Shown here: one piece after another, positions 1 to 6,929 of the stretch | How positions within the stretch are numbered: the first letter of the stretch is position 1 | How the letters are laid out: each line of letters begins with the position of its first letter | NCBI GenBank assembly: GCA_003455595.1 | Contig: DMQT01000262.1 | Coordinates: forward strand, 1 to 11,575 | Length of the DNA stretch: 11,575 nucleotides | Reading direction: 5' to 3' | From: Betaproteobacteria bacterium | GTDB lineage: Bacteria > Pseudomonadota > Gammaproteobacteria > Burkholderiales > Sulfuriferulaceae | The notes under the pieces: generated by a model | Seen by the model: the letters and a program-made list of their open reading frames with translations, nothing else | Databases searched by the model: none | What the model was told of the DNA's origin: nothing | Program-made: the position numbers and the translations under genes

Positions 1-240
1 GGCGACAAAGCTTTGTTGCTGCTGGCAGTCCTGCTGTTCCAGCGCGTAACCCTGGCGCAGCACGATTTTTTTCATGGCCAAGAAAGTCACGTCGGGAGGC
101 ACATTGAAATGGTGTTCAAACGCGCCGCCACGGACAAAACTATCTTCTTTGTAAACCGGTGGCGAGGTGCTGCAGGCGGCGAGCGCGGCAGATAAAGCCA
201 GCGCCAGCACGCAGGTTTTCAGGCAACAACGCACAGTCAT
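1..240 (-). CDS. Lipoprotein, N-terminal part (runs off left edge; possibly DUF2242 family)
   Basis: The minus strand encodes 80 codons from an ATG at 240-238 with no stop before the window edge, so the C-terminus is missing. The N-terminus is a clear lipoprotein signal: a short charged start (MTVRCCLK), a hydrophobic Leu/Ala stretch, then the lipobox L-A-A-C with the lipidated Cys at residue 23. The mature protein begins CSTSPPVYKEDSF and should be membrane-anchored in the envelope. The segment around residues 43-67 (HHFNVPPDV followed by KKIVLRQGYALE) resembles, from memory, the start of DUF2242 lipoproteins of betaproteobacteria; this family call is tentative and the function is unknown. 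The gene starts 20 bases after the pilU stop on the same strand, so it is probably the third gene of a pilT-pilU transcript. Its ribosome-binding site is weak (GGA about 14 bases upstream). Confidence 0.75.
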   Translation of the reverse strand, partial: MTVRCCLKTCVLALALSAALAACSTSPPVYKEDSFVRGGAFEHHFNVPPDVTFLAMKKIVLRQGYALEQQDCQQQQSFVA

Positions 241-260
241 GACAGACGTTGATTTCCGCA

Positions 261-1388
261 CTAGATAATATCCAGATGATCCAGCCCGGACATCATGTCG
301 CGGTCTTTCGATTCCTGCCCTTGCAGCTTGATCTTGAGGCGCAGGTCATTGAGCGAATCGGCATTGCGCAGCGCGTCTTCGTAGCTGATCATGCCGGCCT
401 CGTACAGATCGAACAGCGACTGGTCGAAAGTCTGCATGCCCAGTTCGCGCGATTTCGCCATGATTGATTTTATCTCGTGCACTTCGCCCTTGAAAATCAA
501 CTCGGAAATCAGCGGCGAATTGAGCAGGATTTCAGTCGATGCTACCCGCCCCGTAGTACCTTTTCTCGGTATCAGACGCTGCGAAATAAACGCCTTGAGG
601 TTGAGCGACAAGTCCATCAGCAGCTGCTGACGACGCTCTTCCGGGAAAAAGTTGATGATGCGGTCAAGCGCCTGGTTGGCGCTGTTGGCGTGCAGCGTTG
701 TCAGACATAAGTGGCCGGTTTCGGCAAAGGCGATGGCGTATTCCATGGTTTCGCGGTCGCGCACCTCACCGATCAGAATCACATCGGGCGCCTGGCGCAG
801 GGTATTTTTCAGCGCAGCGAACCAGTTGTCGGTATCCACCCCGACTTCACGCTGGGTGATGATGGATTTCTTGTGTTCGTGCACATACTCGACCGGGTCT
901 TCGATGGTGATGATGTGGTCTTGCGCATTTTCATTACGAAACCCGACCATCGCTGCCAGCGAAGTTGATTTACCCGAGCCGGTACCACCGACAAAAATCA
1001 CCAGACCACGCTTGACCATCGCCACGTCTTTCAGCACAGACGGCAGGTTAAGCTCTTCAAAGCGCGGAATTTTGGTGGTGATGGTACGCAACACCAGGCC
1101 AACGCGTTGCTGCTGCACGAAGGCGTTGACGCGAAACCGGCCAATCTCGGGCGGCGAGATAGCGAAGTTGCACTCGCTGGTGGCCTCGAATTCTGCCCAC
1201 TGCTTGGCATTCATAATGGCGCGCGCGAGTTCTTGCGTATGGCCGGGGGTGAGGGTCTGGCTTGAAACGGGCGAGATCTTGCCGTCCACCTTGATGGCGG
1301 GTGGGAAACCGGCGGTAATGAACAGATCGGAAGCGCGCTTGCTGAGCATCAGGCGCAGCAAGTCGTGCATCATTTTCAGCGAATCCAT
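261..1388 (-). CDS. pilU: PilU, PilT-dependent type IV pilus retraction ATPase
   Basis: This is a 375-residue hexameric secretion-type ATPase of the PilT/VirB11 family that works with PilT in retracting type IV pili at the inner-membrane base of the machine. Visible motifs are Walker A GGTGSGKST (134-142), the Asp box TIEDPVEYVH (161-170), Walker B DVILIGE (202-208) and the His box TTLHANS (230-236). The N-terminal signature SKRASDLFITAGFPP (16-30) and the C-terminal extension after about residue 345, ending GLDHLDII, fit PilU rather than PilT. I chose the ATG at 1388. It has an AGGA 8 bases upstream and lies 5 bases after the pilT stop. A longer in-frame reading from 1481 would overlap the pilT 3' end and add 31 residues that look like no family member. 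It is very probably translated from the pilT mRNA. Confidence 0.95.
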   Translation of the reverse strand: MDSLKMMHDLLRLMLSKRASDLFITAGFPPAIKVDGKISPVSSQTLTPGHTQELARAIMNAKQWAEFEATSECNFAISPPEIGRFRVNAFVQQQRVGLVLRTITTKIPRFEELNLPSVLKDVAMVKRGLVIFVGGTGSGKSTSLAAMVGFRNENAQDHIITIEDPVEYVHEHKKSIITQREVGVDTDNWFAALKNTLRQAPDVILIGEVRDRETMEYAIAFAETGHLCLTTLHANSANQALDRIINFFPEERRQQLLMDLSLNLKAFISQRLIPRKGTTGRVASTEILLNSPLISELIFKGEVHEIKSIMAKSRELGMQTFDQSLFDLYEAGMISYEDALRNADSLNDLRLKIKLQGQESKDRDMMSGLDHLDII

Positions 1389-1393
1389 AAGTT

Positions 1394-2437
<1,044 letters not shown>

Positions 2438-2438
2438 T

Positions 2439-2447
2439 TGTTATACT
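2439..2447 (+). promoter_or_regulatory. Candidate extended -10 promoter for yggS
   Basis: TGTTATACT fits an extended -10 element (TGn followed by a 5/6 match to TATAAT). No good -35 lies 16-18 bases upstream, as is usual for extended -10 promoters. The start would fall near 2454, leaving a leader of about 17 bases before the yggS ATG at 2471, with GAG (2463-2465) as a weak ribosome-binding site. It overlaps the pilT ribosome-binding site and lies just upstream of its start codon. Confidence 0.4.
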
Positions 2448-2467
2448 TCCCTGATGAATTTCGAGCC

Positions 2468-2497
2468 ATTATGGACACAGTAAAAAGCGCATTGCAA
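2468..2497 (-). promoter_or_regulatory. Candidate sigma-70-type promoter for pilT
   Basis: On the minus strand TTGCAA (2497-2492) and CATAAT (2473-2468) are separated by 18 bases, matching the -35 and -10 consensus at 4/6 and 5/6 positions. The predicted transcript start near 2461 gives a leader of about 24 bases that contains the pilT ribosome-binding site. The -10 overlaps the yggS start codon. Seen by eye only; the gap to the divergent gene is too short for a promoter placed anywhere else outside coding sequence. Confidence 0.4.
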
Positions 2498-3166
2498 GCC
2501 GTACAGGCGCGCATTGCAACGGCCATTCAAGCAGCTGGCCGCGAACCTGGCTGCGTCGAACTGCTCGCCGTCAGCAAGACGTTTCCTGCGGCAGCAGTGG
2601 CAGCCGCCGCTAACGCAGGGCAACGCGCTTTCGGTGAAAGCTACGTGCAAGAGGCACTCCCCAAATTAGCGGCTTTGCGCGACTTATCTTTAACCTGGCA
2701 CTTCATCGGTCCGCTACAACGTAACAAAACCCAGGCGGTGGCGCAGCACTTCGACTGGGTACACAGCGTCGACCGGCTCATCATCGCGCAGCGCCTGAAC
2801 GATGCGCGCCCGGCCAGCATGCCGCCGCTGAATATCTGTCTGCAGGTCAATATCAGTGAGGAAACCAGCAAAAGCGGCGTGACGCCCGCTGGATTGTCAG
2901 CCTTGGCACACGCGGTGGCCGCGTTACCCAGGCTGCGGCTGCGCGGCTTGATGGCGATCCCGCGTGGCGGTGTCGATACCGCGACGCAGCACGCGCAATT
3001 TGCCCGGCTGCGCGCACTGCAAACTGAACTGATCACACTGGACATGCCGCTCGACACTTTGTCGATGGGCATGTCCGACGACCTCGAGATAGCCATTGCC
3101 GAAGGTGCGACACTGGTACGCGTCGGCTCGGCGCTGTTCGGCACGCGCCCCATTCCCACCCACTAA
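2471..3166 (+). CDS. yggS: YggS/PROSC family PLP homeostasis protein
   Basis: This 231-residue single-domain protein binds pyridoxal 5'-phosphate in a TIM-barrel fold like the N-terminal domain of alanine racemase. It has no known catalytic activity and is thought to buffer free PLP in the cytoplasm, affecting amino-acid pools. Family marks are the PLP lysine in LLAVSKTFP (Lys36), FGESYVQE (54-61), HFIGPLQRNK (77-86) and, near the C-terminus, SMGMSDDLEIAIAEG followed by LVRVGSALFG. The reading frame stays open far upstream (to 1751) but that part is antisense to pilT. The ATG at 2471 gives the family's usual length. It is followed 11 bases later by proC, a conserved pairing that probably reflects one operon. 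Confidence 0.95.
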   Translation: MDTVKSALQAVQARIATAIQAAGREPGCVELLAVSKTFPAAAVAAAANAGQRAFGESYVQEALPKLAALRDLSLTWHFIGPLQRNKTQAVAQHFDWVHSVDRLIIAQRLNDARPASMPPLNICLQVNISEETSKSGVTPAGLSALAHAVAALPRLRLRGLMAIPRGGVDTATQHAQFARLRALQTELITLDMPLDTLSMGMSDDLEIAIAEGATLVRVGSALFGTRPIPTH

Positions 3167-3177
3167 AAGGATTTCGT

Positions 3178-3984
3178 ATGCGCATTACTTTCATTGGCGG
3201 CGGCAACATGGCCAGCGCCCTCATTGCCGGCCTGTTACAGCAGGGCCATGACGCCAGCCAGCTCGCAGTAATAGACCACAATCCCGAATCCTGCGCACGG
3301 CTAGCGCGTGACTATCAAATCCATACCTTTGATGCACTGTGTGCAGACGCGGTGATAACCGATGTCATTGTGCTGGCGGTCAAGCCGCAACAGCTCAAGG
3401 AAGTCGCCCTGCAACTGTCACCGCTGCTGGCGACGCAACTGGTGGTGTCGATTGCTGCGGGGGTGCGCGCCGCCACCTTGTCAGCCTGGCTGATGGGCTA
3501 TACCCGGATTGTGCGCAGCATGCCCAATACGCCCGCCATGATCGGTGCCGGGGTGAGCGCACTGTATGCGCTGCCGGAGGTTGAGGTGGCTCAGCGACAA
3601 GCAGCTGCGGAAGTGCTCAATGCCGCCGGGAGCGTGGTGTGGGTCGAAGACGAAAGCCAGATGGACGCGGTCACGGCGGTCTCTGGCAGTGGCCCGGCGT
3701 ATGTGTTTTATTTTATGGAAGCCATGCAGCACGCCGGTATCGAGCTGGGCTTGTCATCGGAAGTGGCGCGTCAGCTGGCGCTGGAAACGTTTCTCGGCGC
3801 TGCCAAATTGGCAATGGCGAGCACGGAAGACTTGGCCACGTTACGTGCTCGCGTTACCTCAAAAGGCGGCACCACGGAACGCGCGCTGTTGAGCATGCAG
3901 GGCAACGCCGTGGCCGAAGCCATCGGTAAAGCGCTGCATGCGGCCGCCGAGCGCTCGCGTGAGCTGGGCGACGCACTGGTTTAA
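3178..3984 (+). CDS. proC: Pyrroline-5-carboxylate reductase
   Basis: ProC catalyses the last step of proline synthesis, reducing 1-pyrroline-5-carboxylate to L-proline with NAD(P)H in the cytoplasm. The 268-residue length is normal. The N-terminal Rossmann motif is FIGGGNMASALIAGL (5-19). MPNTPA (115-120) is conserved in the dinucleotide-binding domain. The C-terminal dimerisation and active-site domain shows AVSGSGPAYVFYFMEA (167-182) and the P5CR signature RARVTSKGGTTERAL (223-237). The ATG at 3178 has a good ribosome-binding site AAGGA (3167-3171) with 6 bases of spacing, immediately after the yggS stop. Nothing in the protein looks damaged. Confidence 0.97.
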   Translation: MRITFIGGGNMASALIAGLLQQGHDASQLAVIDHNPESCARLARDYQIHTFDALCADAVITDVIVLAVKPQQLKEVALQLSPLLATQLVVSIAAGVRAATLSAWLMGYTRIVRSMPNTPAMIGAGVSALYALPEVEVAQRQAAAEVLNAAGSVVWVEDESQMDAVTAVSGSGPAYVFYFMEAMQHAGIELGLSSEVARQLALETFLGAAKLAMASTEDLATLRARVTSKGGTTERALLSMQGNAVAEAIGKALHAAAERSRELGDALV

Positions 3985-4042
3985 ACTCGCCAGCAGCGAC
4001 TCAAAAATGTAACAATAACAAAGTGTTTTACGGTACCGATCC

Positions 4043-4618
4043 ATGTTAATTCAAGCGCTGCAATTCTTGCTGCAAAATTTGGCTAATCTATTTCTGATTG
4101 CGCTGTTACTGCGTTTTTATATGCAGTGGGTACGCGTGCCATTTCAAAACCCGTTCGCCCAGTTCGTGATCAAATTCACTGATTTTGCGGTGCGGCCGCT
4201 ACGGCGTGTGATCCCGGGTCTGTTTGGCGTGGATCTGGGTACGCTGATGCTGGCGTGGGTACTGGAAATTCTGCTACTGCTGGCACTGTTCGGGCTGGCA
4301 GGCTTCCCGTTTGCAGCAGCCGGTACGGCTATCGTGCCCTGGTTGCTACTGCTGGCAGCGGTCAAACTCACCAGCCTGGCGGTGTACGTACTGATCGGGC
4401 TGGTCATCGTTATGGCATTGTTGTCATTGGTGAATCCGTTTTCGCCGCTGATGCCGGTATTTTCCGCCTTGGCCACGCCGCTGCTACGCCCGTTCCAGCG
4501 CTGGGTACCAACGGTGGCCAACTTCGACCTGTCGCCTCTGATATTTCTACTGGTATGTCAACTTGTCATCATGCTGCCGCTGACCTGGCTGGAACGGCTG
4601 GCCAGCGCCCACCTGTGA
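4043..4618 (+). CDS. yggT: YggT family integral membrane protein
   Basis: This 191-residue inner-membrane protein has two tandem YggT repeats. Each repeat has a hydrophobic helix, then a positively charged loop with a conserved Asn-Pro-Phe, then Arg-rich P-[LR]-R, then another helix. The first repeat shows PFQNPFAQF then RPLRRVIPG (residues about 33-60). The second shows LVNPFSPLM then PLLRPFQRWVP (about 129-156). Hydrophobic segments lie at about 5-25, 66-92, 97-131 and 160-182. The function is not settled; homologues have been linked to osmotic-stress protection and to membrane or division processes. It follows proC after 58 bases, a larger gap than elsewhere in this run. No clear ribosome-binding site precedes the ATG, so the start is somewhat uncertain. 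Confidence 0.9.
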   Translation: MLIQALQFLLQNLANLFLIALLLRFYMQWVRVPFQNPFAQFVIKFTDFAVRPLRRVIPGLFGVDLGTLMLAWVLEILLLLALFGLAGFPFAAAGTAIVPWLLLLAAVKLTSLAVYVLIGLVIVMALLSLVNPFSPLMPVFSALATPLLRPFQRWVPTVANFDLSPLIFLLVCQLVIMLPLTWLERLASAHL

Positions 4619-4628
4619 CGGCGCTGCG

Positions 4629-4955
4629 GTGACCACAGCAGACACGCCCTGGCTGCAGTTCGAGCCTGAACAGGCACGCATATTGCTATATGTTCAACCG
4701 GGTGCCAGCAGCAGCGAAATCGTCGGGCTGCATGATGGCGCGCTCAAGCTGCGGGTGGCTGCTGCCGCTGTCGATGGTAAAGCCAATACCATGGTATGCC
4801 ATTTGATTGCCGATGCATTCGCGCTGCCACGCAGATGCGTAAAGATAACTGTTGGCGCAAAAAGTCGCCGGAAAACAATCATAATTACTCCGCTGGATGG
4901 GGAGGCCGCACAAAAACTCGAAGAAATGGGAAAACGTTATGACAAATCGTCTTGA
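4629..4955 (+). CDS. yggU: DUF167 family protein (YggU)
   Basis: The 108-residue cytoplasmic protein carries the DUF167 core: LLYVQPGASSSEIVGLHDGA (19-38), then LRVAAAAVDGKAN (41-53) and a lysine/arginine-rich VGAKSRRKTIII segment (75-86). The function is unknown across the family. I take the GTG at 4629 as start. It lies 10 bases after the yggT stop and there is no in-frame ATG before the conserved core. Adjacent yggT and yggU is a widespread arrangement, so they probably share a transcript. The last 17 bases overlap the next gene (start 4939), which suggests translational coupling to the GTPase gene. Confidence 0.9.
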   Translation: MTTADTPWLQFEPEQARILLYVQPGASSSEIVGLHDGALKLRVAAAAVDGKANTMVCHLIADAFALPRRCVKITVGAKSRRKTIIITPLDGEAAQKLEEMGKRYDKSS

Positions 4956-6912
4956 GCAAGGTGTCGCGCAATACCAGCAACAGCGCAATGCACTGCTTGC
5001 CGCCTTGCAGGCTTACCGTGCCTGGCTGGACCGTCATGCCAATGCTGAAGCACAACAAACCTTGCATCTGTACGACCTGGAAGAAAGCCTGCGGCAAGAC
5101 AAGCTAACCCTGGCGTTTGTCGCTGAATTTTCACGCGGCAAGTCGGAGCTGATTAACGCGCTGTTTTTTGCCGATCTGAAACAACGCCTGCTGCCGTCCG
5201 ACGTGGGCCGCACCACCATGTGCCCGACGGAAATTTTTTACGACGCCGAAACACATCCCTACCTGCGCCTGCTCCCCATCGAATCACGCCTGCGCGATGA
5301 CAGTCTGGCCACCCTCAAACGCATGCCCATTGAGTGGAGCAGTATCCGCCTGGAGCCCGACAACCCGACCCAGATGGCCACCGCCTTCCGCGCCCTGGCG
5401 GAGGTCAAGCGCGTGCCATTGGCGGTCGCGCGCGCGCTTGGGTTGCATGATGACAACGCGCCCCAGACGGGTTCCAATACGCCAGCCGACGGCATGGTGG
5501 AAGTGCCAGCCTGGCGCTATGCGTTAATCAACTTTCCCCATCCGCTACTCAAGAGTGGCCTGTCGATTCTCGACACACCCGGCCTGAACGCACTGGGCAA
5601 CGAGCCGGAATTGACCTTGAACGCCATACCCAGCGCCCACGCCGTGCTGTTTTTGCTGGCAACGGATACCGGCGTAACGCGCTCTGACCTGGATATCTGG
5701 GAAAAAAACGTGCATCGCTGCGTGCATCACCATATCGCGGTACTGAACAAAATCGACATGCTGTGGGACGATCTGAAATCCGACCCTGAAATCGAAACGG
5801 CATTGCAGAAACAAGTGTTTCAAACTGCCCAGTTACTCAAACTCCCGCGCCATCAGGTGCTGGCCATCTCGGCGCAAAAAGCCCTGGTCGCCAAGGTGCG
5901 TGGCGATGCCGCCTTGCTGGCGCGCTCCAACATCGGCGCACTGGAATCCATGCTGGCCGATCACATCATTCCATCACGCCAGCGCCTGCTGCATGAATCA
6001 GTCAATCTGGAAGTATTGACCATGCTCGAGGCCTCGCATCATGGCGTGCAAACCAAAATTTCCGGCCTGCGCGATGACGTGCAGCAGTTAAGCGCGTTTA
6101 CCGGCAAAAATCGCGAAATCATCACCAAGCTGCGCGACAAGCTGGTGCTGGAAAAGCGTGGCTATGATGCAGCCGCGCTGAACTTCAAAATTACCCGCAC
6201 CTTGGTGCAGACGCACGGTCGCTCGCTGCTTTCGGCGCTATCTCCTGACGTTCTCGACACCATGCTGAACAAAAGTCGTGCGCATCTCGACGAGAGCTGG
6301 ACTACCGCCAGCCTGACACGCGGCATGCAAACACTGTTTGACCGGATCAACACCCAGTTTGGTCGGGTTGATGTATTGGCCAGCGACATTCTAAGCTTGC
6401 TGGAAGCGGCGTATCTGCGCTTTCAGGAACAGCATGATTTTCCGGCGCTCAACCCGCCCGTGCTCAGCCTTGATCGCTATCGTCAACGACTGGCCGATCT
6501 GGCGCGCAGCACCGACGTTTTTTGCCACGACCCACTCAATCTGATGCTGGAAAAACGCTTCATGATCAACAAGTTTTACCAAAGTCTTGTGAGTGAGGCG
6601 CGCGATACGTTTGACATCGCGCGAACTGAAACCGACGCCTGGTTACGCCGGACACTCGACCCGCTGGTGGTGCGCATCCGCGATCATAAAAACCAGCTTG
6701 AGTTGCGCGTCGAGAACATCAAGAAAGTGCATGGCAATCTTGATGGCCTGCAAGAGCGGATTGCCGAACTCAACCAGCAGCATGATGCGATGCATATCCA
6801 GCAAACCGAAATTAACGCCTTGTTGCAAACCCTGAGCAAACAGCATTACGTCACGCCCGTACACCATGCCCTGCCCAACAACACAGCACCGAAGGTACAA
6901 GCGGTGGCCTAA
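4939..6912 (+). CDS. Dynamin-like large GTPase
   Basis: This 657-residue protein is a bacterial dynamin-family GTPase. Such proteins bind membranes and assemble on them, and are implicated in fusion, fission or repair of the envelope. All five G motifs are visible: G1 AEFSRGKS (62-69), G2 GRTTMCPTE (90-98), G3 LDTPG (211-215), G4 LNKID (269-273) and G5 ISAQKA (310-315). In G1 the usual first glycine is Ala62, and Glu70 follows the P-loop serine where Thr is common; Lys68 and Ser69 are intact. Residues about 350-635 are mostly helical with charged heptad-like stretches (about 363-402 and 575-632), fitting a dynamin stalk. I see no transmembrane segment, so membrane contact must be peripheral or via a partner. 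The ATG at 4939 is preferred over an in-frame ATG at 4897, whose extra 14 residues lie wholly inside yggU. The exact family and its role are not known to me. The FimV-like gene follows after 17 bases. Confidence 0.85.
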   Translation: MTNRLEQGVAQYQQQRNALLAALQAYRAWLDRHANAEAQQTLHLYDLEESLRQDKLTLAFVAEFSRGKSELINALFFADLKQRLLPSDVGRTTMCPTEIFYDAETHPYLRLLPIESRLRDDSLATLKRMPIEWSSIRLEPDNPTQMATAFRALAEVKRVPLAVARALGLHDDNAPQTGSNTPADGMVEVPAWRYALINFPHPLLKSGLSILDTPGLNALGNEPELTLNAIPSAHAVLFLLATDTGVTRSDLDIWEKNVHRCVHHHIAVLNKIDMLWDDLKSDPEIETALQKQVFQTAQLLKLPRHQVLAISAQKALVAKVRGDAALLARSNIGALESMLADHIIPSRQRLLHESVNLEVLTMLEASHHGVQTKISGLRDDVQQLSAFTGKNREIITKLRDKLVLEKRGYDAAALNFKITRTLVQTHGRSLLSALSPDVLDTMLNKSRAHLDESWTTASLTRGMQTLFDRINTQFGRVDVLASDILSLLEAAYLRFQEQHDFPALNPPVLSLDRYRQRLADLARSTDVFCHDPLNLMLEKRFMINKFYQSLVSEARDTFDIARTETDAWLRRTLDPLVVRIRDHKNQLELRVENIKKVHGNLDGLQERIAELNQQHDAMHIQQTEINALLQTLSKQHYVTPVHHALPNNTAPKVQAVA

Positions 6913-6929
6913 AGGCCCATCCCTATCCC

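Noticed and set aside
3963..3993. Stem formed by GCTGG-GCGA and TCGCCAGC at the end of proC
   Set aside because: The loop is long (about 15 bases), there is a bulge, and no T-run follows. It may reflect only local GC-rich sequence, so I do not call a terminator.
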